Assembly (NCBI RefSeq): GCF_002099425.1
Contig: NW_018343955.1
Coordinates: forward strand, 12,324,001-12,388,000
Source of the DNA: Phascolarctos cinereus
Taxonomy: Eukaryota; Chordata; Mammalia; Diprotodontia; Phascolarctidae
DNA length: 64,000 bases
Reading direction: 5' to 3'
Shown here: one piece after another, positions 35,194-46,054 of the stretch
How the letters are laid out: the number at the start of each line of letters is the position of its first letter
How positions within the stretch are numbered: position 1 is the stretch's first letter
Made by a program: the position numbers and the translations under genes
Notes under the pieces: generated by a model
The model's input: only the letters and a program-made list of their open reading frames with translations
Told to the model about the DNA's origin: nothing
Database searches by the model: none

Positions 35194-35300
35194 AAAAATA
35201 TGGAACACTTCACGAATTTGCATGTCATCCTTGCACAGGGGCCATGCTAATCTTCTCTGTATTGTTCCAATTTTAGTTATGTGCTGCCGAAGCAAAGCAC
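35194..35300 (-). pseudogene. RNU6: Full-length U6 snRNA retro-pseudogene fused to L1
   Basis: U6 is the catalytic spliceosomal snRNA. On the minus strand the copy runs from GTGCTTTGCTTCGGCAGCAC through TAAAATTGGAACAATACAGAG and GATTAGCATGGCCCC to GTTCCATATTTTT, 107 nt, equal to the gene length. It differs from mammalian U6 by one insertion, one deletion and four substitutions. All four substitutions are C-to-T or G-to-A at positions that are CpG in U6. It begins exactly at U6 nucleotide 1 and has no U6 promoter, since the target duplication abuts it. It is therefore a retrocopy. Confidence 0.96.
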
Positions 35301-35314
35301 CAATTTAAATTCTT
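35301..35314. repeat. Target-site duplication, right copy, of U6-L1 chimera
   Basis: CAATTTAAATTCTT, identical to 33983-33996. It touches U6 nucleotide 1. On the element strand the preceding sequence is GATTT|AAGAAT, a TT|AAGA site close to the L1 endonuclease preference. Confidence 0.93.
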
Positions 35315-36084
35315 AAATCTGTACTTCCCTACCATATGCCCAATAGAAATCAGGCATCACTCTTACCTGCCATGGTACTCAAAGAATGTAACAAGTCCTA
35401 AAGGAAGGCCTTAAACCCATGAGATAAATCAGGAAAGCCTTGGATCACCTGAAGTTAGATCACTTTTGTGAATGAGATGTTTCTAGGTCAAGATTTATTC
35501 ATTCTAACCTGGAACTGAGTCTTTTTTTTCCCCCCTTCCTCTGGGGAGCTTTCTGTGAGTGGGGAGGGGAAACTCACTTAGTTGACACCAAGGCTGCTAA
35601 GTTTGCCGACAGAAACAAAGACACTGATAGCTCACAAAACCATTTCTCAAAAGTATTCCATCTTCCCAATGAAAAGAATATGGTCTTTACCAACTACTTT
35701 CCTTTAATTTTCAGTATTGGGAAGCAAGGCTTTCAGTTTGAAGCAAGGTTGGCCTTAACTGTATGAAATAATTTAAGGGGCTCCCAAACCTCATCACCAA
35801 CCTTCCCCTACACTGACTATTGGCATTAAGCAGCAATCCTTTATATCCTAAAGGTTACACAGGTTTTCAAGAATCACCTATTAATGTAGAAATCTATCTT
35901 ACCATACAGAAAAGTAGGAGAGGAAGGGGATAAGGAAAAGGGGAAAGGGATGGCTGATAGAAAGTAGGGCAGAATGGGGGAGGTAAAAGTCAGAAGCAAA
36001 AACACTTTTCAGAACAGACAGGGTGAAAGGAGAGAGGGAGTAGGATAAACAGGAGAAAAATAGTATGGAAGGAAATACATAGCT
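35315..36084. other. NADK2 intron 1, unassigned
   Basis: No gene or named repeat was seen. A purine-rich tract lies at 35910-36060. Confidence 0.5.
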
Positions 36085-37320
36085 GGTAATTATAACTGTG
36101 AAAAAACTTTTATAGCAAGTTTTCCTATTTAAGACCTCATTTCTAAAATATATAGAAAACAGTCAAATTTACAGAAATAAGAGTAATTCTTCAGCTGATA
36201 AATGGTTAAAGGATATGAACAGGCAGTTTTCAAAGTATCACAGCTATCTATAGTCATATGAAAAAATGCTCTAAATCACTATTAGAAAAATGTAAATTAA
36301 GACAACTCTGAGCTACCACCACACACCTGTCAGATTGCCTGATATGACAGAGAAGTAAAATGACAAATATTGGAGGGGATGTGGGAAAATTAAAACACTA
36401 ATGCACTGTTAGTGAAGTTGTATACTGATCCAACCATTCTGTTGGTTTTTTGGTTTTTGGCAGGGCTAGGCAATGGGGTTAAGTGACTTGTCCAAGGTCA
36501 CACAGCTAGTGTTATGTGTCTGAGGCCACATTTGAACTCAGGTCCTTCTGATCCAGGGCTGACGTTCTATTCACTGCGCCACCTAGCTGCCCCTTGATCC
36601 AACCATTCTGGAGAGCAATTTGGAAATATGTCCAAAGGGCTATAAAATGCTGCCTATACCCTTTGATCAAGCAATATCACTAGTAGGTCTGTATACTGAA
36701 AAGATTTTTTAAAAAGGGGGGGAGAAAGGGGAGGAGGACCTATATGTACAAAAATATTTATAGCAGCTCTTTTAGTGGTAGCAAAGAACTGGAAATTGAG
36801 GGGAAGTCCATTAATTGGGGAATGGATGAACAAGTTGTTGAATATGATTGTAATGGAACACTATCGTGCTATAAGAAATGATGAGTAGGATGCTCTCAGA
36901 AAAACCTGCAAAGATTTACATGAACTGATGCAAAGTGAAATAAACAAAACCAGAACACTGTACACAGTAAAAAACAATACTGTATGATGATCAACTATGA
37001 ATGACTTAGCTATTCTCAGCAATACAATGATACAAGAAAATTTTGTAGGACTTTTGATAACAGGTGCTGTACATCTCCAGAGAAAGAACTGGCGGAGTCT
37101 GAAGGCAAATCAAAGATACTTTTTCTTTTTTTTCTTTTTGCTTTTTTGGCTGTATATTCTTTCACAGCATGAATTACATGGAAATGCATTTTGCATGATT
37201 GATTGTACACTGTGTAGCCTATGTCAAATTTCTAACCTTCTCAATGAGGGTGGAAAAGGAGTGAGATAATCTGGAATTCAAAATTTGAAAAAAGAATGTT
37301 AAAACTGTTTTTACACATAA
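36085..37320 (+). mobile_element. 5'-truncated L1 carrying a SINE
   Basis: TTTCTAAAATATATAGAAAACAGTC, GATAAATGGTTAAAGGATATGAACAGGCAGTTTTC and AAAATATTTATAGCAGCTCTTTTAG follow the ORF2 3' order of the 29.4-kb copy. The 3' UTR follows to about 37320. It is older than the 29.4-kb copy. A tRNA-head SINE interrupts it at 36442-36594. Ends are approximate and no target duplication was found. Confidence 0.85.
36442..36594 (-). mobile_element. Young tRNA-head SINE with 16-bp target duplication
   Basis: The reversed element runs from the T-rich tail (TTGGTTTTTTGGTTTTTGG) through GGTTAAGTGACTTGTCCAAGGTCACACAGCTAG to GCGCCACCTAGCTGCCCC. The 16-bp duplication TGATCCAACCATTCTG lies at 36426-36441 and 36595-36610 and is perfect. 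It is inserted in an L1. Confidence 0.93.
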
Positions 37321-38961
37321 TTGGGAAAAGTAAAACATTAACTTTTTTTAAAAATCACCTACTAAAATGCAGATAGATGCCTAGAGGGGGTAACTTCTTA
37401 AATTTAAGTCAACTAATACATTGGTAAGTACTATTTAAGTGTAAGGCTCTGGGAAATTTAAAAACAAAATCTTAAATAGTTCAGAAGGCATGAAGAAGAT
37501 ACACAGGATTTAGAATGTTGATAAGAGATACAACAGTGATAGTGAATGTTGCCTATTGCTAGCTGGGTCTATATTGAAGCTAAATACAAACACACTCACT
37601 GTACAGCATAATTAGTGTGAGAAGCTCCAAAAATGGAGCCACAATATATCCATTCTGTTGCACTAAGAACAATAGACAACAAAGAACTGACCTTTAACCT
37701 GGGTCCAAAGAACACAAGCTTCCATGTTACCCAAGGAAATGGCAGTAATCAGTGTGTCTAATGAATGAGAGCACTCTACCACTAAAACAACTGCTAAATA
37801 ACTGTTAGTCATTTAATCTCCAAACTAATTTTGGGAATACATAATCAAATATTCTAATTCTGAAATAAGACTTTCTTCAGTTTCACAAAAATTTAAATCA
37901 TGTTTAACATGAAGGGTTTGACCATGAGAAATACATAATGTATGTAAATTTATGGTTTCTAAATGCCACATACCTTGTTTAAAAGACCTATTTATATTAT
38001 ACCTATAATCATATGCGTATGTAACCCATAGGTCCAGGGCTATAATAGATGACATCTGATCTACAGGGCTGTCTCAGAAAAGCAGTATTTTCCTTGGCTT
38101 ATTATGCTCCTATACCACTTACCCTGAGCAATCTCCCAATATGTCCTAATCAAGTTTTCCACAAATATGGTTAACAGGATTCCCAGCTCCAGTACCAACA
38201 TTCAAGATAACAATGAATATCAGATAAAGGGCAGCTTGTATTTCATGCTACAGAGACATTACAAAAGAGAACTCACAAGAACCCATAAAGATAAAGATAA
38301 CATAAAGCACTCACAGTTAGCTAACAATCAAATAATGCAATTCTCCTTATTCCCAAGCAGGTTCCTGGCTGCTAAATAAGATCCCTCCCACCGCTGGACC
38401 GTGGTCTGAATCACTCATGGGACGCTCAAGCAGCTACCCCAAGACATGGCTTTAGTCTCTTTTTTGTTGTTGTTGTTGGGGTTTTGTTGGGAGAAGGGCT
38501 GTTGATTTGGGAGAGGGTGGAAAGATCATCCACTCCTCTCCCCAAGAAGCATTCTCTTTACAAACCCCAGTCTTGATGAATCCCTCAAAGAGGGCATTAC
38601 CCAAGAAACCACCTTCTCTTCTGTCATTACAAAACTATCCTTGGACACTATCTTTTGGGACAATCACAAATATACCTCTGCCACATGTAGGCTACATGAG
38701 GGCAGGTGGAAAGTAAAATCCCCCTCTCATCAGCTATATTTTCTCTGCAGGTTTTCTCTTACAGGCCAGCAGTAGAAAAGGCTACTCTGATCGTAGTTAA
38801 TCCTCCAGAACCCTAGCCCAAGAGGCACTCCAAACTACCCAGTTCATCCTAGGGCAGTCCCAATGGCTGAGGTCCAATCTTATGATGGCATTTGTTTCAA
38901 CAAGGTACTATTGGGCATATGTACTCAACAGGTAGAAGCAGGAATAATCAAAAGTCTAAAC
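37321..38961. other. NADK2 intron 1, unassigned
   Basis: No gene or recognisable repeat was seen apart from a short TTG-rich run at about 38460-38490. Confidence 0.5.
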
Positions 38962-41900
38962 CAGTGGTTCTCAAACATGGTCTCAGGACCCTTTACACTC
39001 TTAAAATATTTTGAGGATTCCAAAGAGGTTTTATTTACGTAGAATATATCTACTGTATTTACTCTATTAGAAATTAAAACTAATTTTTAAAACATTTATT
39101 TTAAAATGATAAAAAATAAGCCATTAGTTAACGTAAATATCAAATGAAAACCAATTTTTCCAAAGCAAAAAAAATTACTAAGAAAGTGATAATGTTTTAC
39201 ATATTTTTACCAATCTCTTTAATGTGTGGCTTAATAGAAGATAGCTGGATTTTCATATCTGCCTCTACAGTCAATCTGTTGAGATATGTCGTTTTAGTTG
39301 AATTATATGAAGAAAATCAAGCTTCACAAAGATGAGTAGTTGGAAACAGGAAGAGTATTTTTAAAAATTTATTTAATTTTCAACATTCACTTCCACAAGA
39401 TCTTGAGTTCCAAATTTTCTCCCCATCTCTCCCATCCCCCACCCCCAAGATGGCATGCTTCTGAATACCCCTTACTCTGACCTGCCCTCCCTTCTGTCAC
39501 TCCCCCTCTTCGTTAATCTCCTCCCCCTTCTATTTTCCTGCAGGGCAGGGGAGATTTCTATACCCCACTGCCTGCATATCTTATTTCCCAGCTGCATATA
39601 AAAACAATTTTTAATATTTGTTTTTAAAACTTTGGGTTCCAAATTCTCTCCCTTCCTCCCTGCCCACCCACCCACCCTCACTGAGAAGACAACTCGATAC
39701 AGGTTATACACATGTAGCCATGCAAAACCCTTCCATAACAGCCATGTTGTGAAAAACTGACTATATTTTCCTTCATCCTATCCCACCCTCCATTTATTCT
39801 ATTCTCTCCTTTGATCCTGTCCCTCCTCAAAAGTGTTTGCTTCCAATTACCCCCTCCCTCAATCTGTCCTCCCTTCTATCAACTCCCCTTCTCTTATCCC
39901 CTTCTCCCCTATTTTCCTGTAGGGTAAGACAGATTTCCATACCCAAATGAGTGTGTATGTTATTCTCTCCTTAAGCCAAATCCAATGAGAGTAAGATTCA
40001 TTCATTCCCTCTCACCTCTTCCCTCTTCCCCTCCATGGTAAAAGCTTTTTCTTCTCTCTCTTATGTAAGATAATTTAACCCCTTTCTCTTTCTCCCTGTA
40101 CAATCCTCTCACCCCTTTTTTTTTAATATCATCCCTTCATATTCAACTCACCCTGTGCCCTCTGTCTATATATATTCCCTTCCAACTACCCTAATACTGA
40201 GAAAGGTCTCATGAAGTTACAAATATCATCTTTCCATGTAGGAATGTAAACAGTTCAACTTTAATAAGTCTCTTATGATTTCTCTTTCCTGTTTACCTTT
40301 TCATGCTTCTCTTGAGTCTTGCATTTGAAAGCCAAATTTTCTATTCAGCTCTGGTCTTTTCATCAAGAATGCTTGAAAGTCCTCTATTTCATTGAATCAA
40401 TTTTCACTGATTTTTCCCCTGAAGGATTATACTCAGTTTTGCTGGGTAGGTGATTCTTGGTTTTAATCCTATCTCCTTTGACCTCTGGAATATTATATTC
40501 CAAGCTCTCCAATCCCTTAATGTAGAAGCTGCAAAATCTTGTGTTATCCTGATTGTATTTCCACAATACTTGATTTGTTTCTTCCTGGCTGCTTGCCGTA
40601 TTTTCTCCTTGACCAAACTTTGGAATTTGACTACAATATTCCTAGGAGTTTTCCTTTAGAAAAGGATCTCTTTTAGGAGCTGATCGGTGGATTCTTTCAA
40701 TTTCTATTTTACCCTCTGGTTCTAAAATATCAGGGCAGTTTTCCTTGATAATTTCTTGAAATATGATGTATAGGCTATTTTTTTTTTGATCATGGCTTTC
40801 AGGTAGTCCAATAATTTTTAAGTTATCTCTCCTGGATCCATTTTCCAGGTCAGTTCTTTTTCCAATGAGATATTTCACATTGTCTTCTATTTTTTCATTC
40901 TTTTGATTTTGTTTCATAATGTCTTGATTTAGCATAAAGTCATTAGCTTCCATTTGCTCCATTCTAATTTTTACGGAATTATTTTCTTCAGTGAGCTTCT
41001 GGACTTTCTTTTACATTTGGCCAATTCTGCTTCTGAAGGCATTTTTCTCATTGACTTTTTGGACCTCTTTTGCCATTTGGGTTAGTCTATTTTTCAAGGT
41101 GTTATTTTCTTCAGTATTTTTTTGGGTCTCCTTTAGCAAGCTGTTGACTTGTTTTTCATGATTTTCTTGCAACATTACTGCTTCTCTTCCCAATTTTTCC
41201 TCTACTTCTCTTATCTGCTTTTTCAAAATCCTTTTTGAGCTGTTCCATGCCCTGAGACTGATTCATATTTTTTCTTGGAGCCTTTGGATGTAGGAGTTTG
41301 ACTTTGTTGTCTTCTTCTAGTTGTCTTTCTTTGTCATCAAAGAAAGATTCTGTGGTCTGATTTTTTTTTTGTGCTGTTTGCTCATGTTCCCAGCCAATTA
41401 CTTGAGTTTTAAATTCTTTGCTAAGGTAGGGGTCTGCTTCCAGTGTGCAGAGTGTACTGTCCCAAACTTTGGGGGTTTTTGTGCAGCTGTTTTCAGGGAT
41501 ACTTCTAGGGACCTGTGAATTTTCAGTTCTTCCAAGGTTCCTGGCCTGGGCTCTTTTCTGCCTTGGAACTATGAGGAGGATTCCTTTTTCCACCGTGGCC
41601 ACAAGCTCCACCATGCCAGCATTCCTAATTGCCCCAGGACCACCACCCAGAACTTCGACCCAGACCCAAGCACTGGAAAGGCAAGAGAATCCTGCCTCAG
41701 CACCAGCAAAGAGATCCCTGCAATCCTCCTCTGATTAGCCACCAAATTCCCTCTCAATCTGTGGGCCAAGAGCTCTGGAAGCAGCTGGCGCCCTCGGGCT
41801 GCACTGGGACTAGGGCTGGGATCAAGCTCCTCTCTCCCGGAGGTTACAGACTTTTCCTACTGACCTTCTAAGCTGTCTTTGGCATTTGTAGGTTGAGAAG

Positions 41901-42296
41901 TCTGAAAACTGCCACAGCTCCCTTTGGTTTAGTCCCTGGAGACCCGATTCAGGTTCACTGAGGCCCCATCTTCACCTGCATGGTCCATGCTGAACTGTAC
42001 TCCTCTCCCAGCCGGGAGCAACAGACCTTTCTAATCAACCATCCAGATTGTCTTGGGTTAGAAATCTGTTTCTGCTATTCTAGAATTTGTTTAGAGCCAT
42101 ATTTTACAAGTATTTGGAGGGGTTTTGGGGAGAGCTCAAGCAGGTCACTGCTTTTAATCCACCATCCTGCTCTGCCCAGGAAGTGTTATCTCAATAGGCA
42201 AATAATATCTTAGTATTATTATGAAATTAGTTTTCACCTCATGGACCCCCTGAAAGGATCTTAGGGGGTCCACAAACCACACTCTGAGAATCACTG
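38962..42296. mobile_element. hAT-Charlie-type transposon split by HAL1
   Basis: The left part (38962-39360) begins CAGTGGTTCTCAAACATGGTCTCAGGACCC and has the TTTACACTCTTAAAATATTTTGAGGA and TTTAATGTGTGGCTTAATAGAAGA landmarks of a known mammalian non-autonomous hAT family. The right part (42178-42296) holds ATATCTTAGTATTATTATGAAATTAG and GACCCCCTGAAAGGATCTTAGGGGGTCC. It ends in the inverted terminus CACACTCTGAGAATCACTG. About 0.5 kb of transposon flanks a 2.8-kb insertion. Confidence 0.85.
39361..42177 (-). mobile_element. Near-full-length HAL1 (ORF1-only L1 relative)
   Basis: The minus strand reads from a 5' region (about 41620-42177), through an ORF1-like coding part (about 40380-41620), straight into a long C/T-rich 3' UTR ending near 39361, with no ORF2 between. 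ORF1 evidence is SRRDNLKIIGLPESHDQKKN and ERIHRSAPKRDPFLKENS at 40642-40962, and KEKIRQAARKKQIKYCGNTI at 40404-40616. These match the L1 ORF1 RNA-binding and C-terminal domains. A coiled-coil-like, Lys/Glu-rich part precedes them (41011-41614). ORF1 is broken. Imperfect direct repeats AGGAAGAGTATTT and AGGAAGTGTTAT flank it. Confidence 0.85.
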
Positions 42297-42689
42297 CTAT
42301 AAAGGCTCACCTCCCATTTAACTCAAACTGATCCAAGAGAACTTCCCTGATCAACTGCTCTTAAATAAACAAATTACAATAATGGTTTCATTAGGCATGA
42401 CTGCATCCTTTACTTGAATGTCCTGTATTCCCAACACAAGTAAGTCCCTGATGATTCTGAAAAAACAGCAAATATTACAAGGCAATTTGGCTGTATGACA
42501 AAGTCAAATGCATCAAATTAGACTTCTACAATCTAAACTGGCATACTCTCCCATTTCAAGGGGCCTAAGGAAATTAGTAGAGTGGAGATCTATGGAAAAT
42601 CATGTTCACCAGCCTACTGACTAAAAAAAAAAAAGGAACGGGGAAGGCTAATCTACATAACTAAGAGGAAGGAGAAAGATGAATGTACA

Positions 42690-42870
42690 AGAGAGAATAA
42701 TAATCTCACATTTATATAGTATTTTGTTTACAAAACATTTTCCTCACAACAGTTTTAAGGTAGATAAAAGAATATTGTCCCCATTTTAAGATGGAAAAGT
42801 AGACAGAGAGACTACGCAACTTGCTCAGTCATACAATTAGTAAAGTATCTAATCCTACCTCCAATCAATA
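42690..42870 (-). repeat. MIR-type SINE fragment
   Basis: CACATTTATATAGTATTTTGTTTACAAAACATTTTCCTCACAACAGTTTTAAGGTAG is followed by CCCCATTTTAAGATGGAAAAG and a decayed CTTGCTCAGTCATACAATTAGTAAAG. The order is that of a reversed MIR. Confidence 0.7.
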
Positions 42871-43539
42871 TCTTCTAAGTCTTTAGGTAGGAATGAAAAA
42901 GCCTAGTTCATGTTATCTATAACTACTAGATTAAGAATCTGTTAATGTTCTTTTTTTATTTTAACCCTCTTATTTTATTTCCAAGTAGTTCCTAAGAATA
43001 AAAAACTTTAGGATGTCTTTTTAAAACAGGCTTTATTTCAAAGACAGCAGAGTAGGAGAGATTTTCAGGAAAGCTCTGAATTGAGCCTCAAAGGACCAAA
43101 GTGAGTAGTTCAGCACAGAAAATAAACAGGTCAGCCACCCTAGTTGACCTCAAGAAAAAAAAACAAACAGAGACTATAGAAAACCACCTTGTCTCTAGGA
43201 ATATAATACCCACAAAAAACATGGAAGGATCTCAGCATGTAATGGTCTTCTTCACACTCTCCCTCTCCAGATTTGTATTTTTGGAAGTGACCTAATGGAA
43301 ACAACTAGGAAATGACATATATTTTTAAATTATATTAGGCATTTCTACAGGTTACTGAAGCTCTTTACCCACAGCAACAGAACTAAGCCAACAGTTAGTT
43401 GGCCATTCCCTCCACCTGCAAAAGACAGAGAACAACTCACAGCTGGGTGTCATTCCAATACTATGCCTTTTCCCTAATCTGCCAGTAAATTTTCTTCTAT
43501 AGCATTATAATCTGACTTTTCTTCTCACATATATACTGG

Positions 43540-43798
43540 AAAAGTACACCCAAATTCAAGCCCCAAAGACAGAGACTAGAGGTGGGGGCAGAGATGGTCT
43601 TAGGTACCAAGTCTTTTGTTCAAACCTAGTGAAAATTGGCCCCCAGAGTGCCTCTTGTGGTCCTGTCAGAGTTGATTGTGTGCAGCAGACACACCCCCTT
43701 CCACTGGTCAGTATTCCAGGCCTGGTAACGGTCACAGTGAGTCCTTTTTTATCCTGGAACAGAAATGATAATGCCAAACAAGCTCTGTCGATCTGCTT
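43540..43798 (+). repeat. Inverted repeat arm A (259 bp)
   Basis: This segment is repeated in reverse complement at 45600-45858 with a single difference noticed (GCAGATCGACA here against GCAGATCAACA in the other arm, on the minus reading). Identity is about 99.6 percent. The edges are AAAAGTACACCCAAATTC and GATCTGCTT. Short sequences CACATATATACT and CACATATACTTT flank this arm and could be remnants of a target duplication. I do not recognise the sequence. It holds an open frame of about 75-80 codons on its minus strand, which has no domain I can name. Confidence 0.93.
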
Positions 43799-44319
43799 AT
43801 TTAACACATATACTTTGCCCAGTCCTGATCTCCAGCCAGGGCATCATTCCAATCCACCTAAATTATACTACTGCCCTTATCCTATACTAAATGAGATGGA
43901 GACTGAGAACCAGTACAAAAAGCTACTAGTTTAATATGAACAACCAAGAGATACTTGAGTTACATGATTTATTTTGTACCCCAGGAATCTTACTTACAGA
44001 TCTTTTTAACAAAAAACTTTGCCTATTAAAGCAGTTTCTTCAGTTTTCATTTCTATAATCTCACCTTAAAAGTTCCTAGTAGGTAATCATATTTTTAAAG
44101 AAAAATTTCTCAACGTTTTAGAAGTGTTGATAGAGGTTCAGGTGATTCTCATTCAGAAGACTAAAGATACACATATGGCCTAAGTCAAAACAATTTATTA
44201 GAGTTAATGATTTCTTTGGATGTTTCAGAAGTAATACAATTGTGTGATACAATATGAGACAACTTCCGCAAAAGCAAAGTTCAACAATTTAGGCAGAAAT
44301 TTTCAAAAACAAAATCTCA

Positions 44320-44480
44320 GGTATGGTAGAAGAATACTGTATTTGGACTCAGAGGGCCAAGGTTGAAATCCCACATTTGTCACATAAGGCAAGTCATTTA
44401 AACTCACTGGGCCTTAGTTTGCTTCTCTGGAAGATGAAAGAGTTGAACTCTAAATATGACCTTAAGATCCAATATCACTT
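44320..44480 (+). repeat. MIR-type SINE
   Basis: GGTAGAAGAATACTGTATTTGGACTCAGAGGGCCAAGGTTGAAATCCCAC (tRNA-like head), then CATAAGGCAAGTCATTTAAACTCACTGGGCC and GATGAAAGAGTTGAACTC, fit the marsupial MIR-like family. It lies between the two inverted arms. Confidence 0.65.
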
Positions 44481-45107
44481 CTTTAGGGTCTCTTTGCTTT
44501 CTTCAAGACAAATATGAAAATTCATCCAATTCTGTTCTGGCATTTATTCTTCAAAGTTCACATTTTCTACCAACTATTTCCTTTAAAGTGATGAGGAAGA
44601 GAAAATGTGTGTTTGAATCTTTAGTATTTGGGGAAAATACTAATTATTGAAACATAATTCCCTTCATTATACTTCCCTAAGATACAGTGCCTTACTGACA
44701 CACAGCACTAACTAAAGAGACAATAAAAGCATGAAATACGGAAAGCTATCTAAGAAGCTGGATAATGACACAAACATTTAGGTGCCATCAAAACAAAACT
44801 CTATCTACATTATCCAAGTTGGCAACAAAAACAATTTAGTCAAAGAGTAAGTACTTTATTACTGTTTCTAATTAACCAATAAAATACATACTTTGCTTAA
44901 CACTAAAACTAAGTCCTACAAATAGGTGACTATTAAAATTTTTCTATGAAAATAACATTTCATTGAAAGATCACAAAAAAGCCAAAAAACCTCACAACTA
45001 CAAAGCTGGTAGTATATGATTTAACAATAATAAAGAGAGAGTCTAAGAGTAGTTTTAGTTACCGTCCTTAATACTGGATATACCTCAGCTACCTGGCTAT
45101 AGCTCAG

Positions 45108-45390
45108 TAAACCTCAGTCAGTCAACAAACATTTAGTAAGTGCTTACTATGTATTAGGCACTATGCTAAATGAAGGGGACACCAAGAAAGGCAAAAACAT
45201 TATCTCTGTCCTCAAGGAAACGAGATTCTAATGGGAGAGATAACATACAAACAATCTCGTACATACAAGATACATAAGGAGTAAATGGGATGTAATTTCA
45301 GAGGGAAGGCACTATTATCACTAAGGGACAGGAGAGGACATGGAAAAGCTCCTTGATACATGTTGAGGGAGTTGGAAAGGATAATGTTCA
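45108..45390 (-). mobile_element. L2 LINE 3' end
   Basis: CAGTCAGTCAACAAACATTTAGTAAGTGCTTACTATGTATTAGGCACTATGCTAAATGAAGGGGACACCAAGAAAGGC is a well-kept reversed L2 terminus, followed by CTGTCCTCAAGGAAACGAG. It also lies between the inverted arms. Confidence 0.85.
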
Positions 45391-45599
45391 ATCTCTCTTA
45401 GCACTTATTTTAGAGCTTAGTTCCATTGTTTACAATTTCTTAATGCATCTAGATTCTTTCTGTATCTGAAGACCTCACAATTCTTATCTAATTTTTCTGC
45501 ACTTTAGCCCTCTCCTTTTGAATGTATTAATAATATTCAAAATATCTTTTTTTCCTTTTGCAATGCAAAAAAAAGGCATTATAATGACAGGTGCCTTAA

Positions 45600-45858
45600 A
45601 AGCAGATCAACAGAGCTTGTTTGGCATTATCATTTCTGTTCCAGGATAAAAAAGGACTCACTGTGACCGTTACCAGGCCTGGAATACTGACCAGTGGAAG
45701 GGGGTGTGTCTGCTGCACACAATCAACTCTGACAGGACCACAAGAGGCACTCTGGGGGCCAATTTTCACTAGGTTTGAACAAAAGACTTGGTACCTAAGA
45801 CCATCTCTGCCCCCACCTCTAGTCTCTGTCTTTGGGGCTTGAATTTGGGTGTACTTTT
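45600..45858 (-). repeat. Inverted repeat arm B (259 bp)
   Basis: This is the reverse complement of 43540-43798 over its full 259 bp with one mismatch noticed. The spacer between the arms is 1,801 bp and contains older MIR and L2 copies. The flanks (GGTGCCTTAA on the left, CGAGTTCCTC on the right) show no target duplication. The open frame 45621-45842 (MALSFLFQDKKGLTVTVTRP at its start) is the same frame found on the minus strand of arm A. No homologue is recognised. Confidence 0.93.
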
Positions 45859-46054
45859 CGAGTTCCTCATTTGCTCACTGCCCTCAAGCAAAATAGGGTA
45901 AGTAAGTAGTAAGAACTCTTCAAAGTTTGCAAAGCACTCAGCAAAGACTATCTCATCGGATCCACACAGACACTGGTGAGCTAACAGGTTCTAACATTAG
46001 AATGTAGAAGAGTTAAAAAGTGAGCCTTAGGTAGATAAGGATCATATATTTCAC

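Noticed and set aside
35194-35300. Functional U6 gene
   Set aside because: The target duplication directly abuts nucleotide 1, so the U6 upstream promoter elements were not copied, and L1 sequence follows immediately.
45621-45842. Paired small proteins encoded by the inverted repeat arms
   Set aside because: The frame is shared only because the arms are copies. There is no recognised domain, splice context or upstream signal, so it is kept as a repeat.
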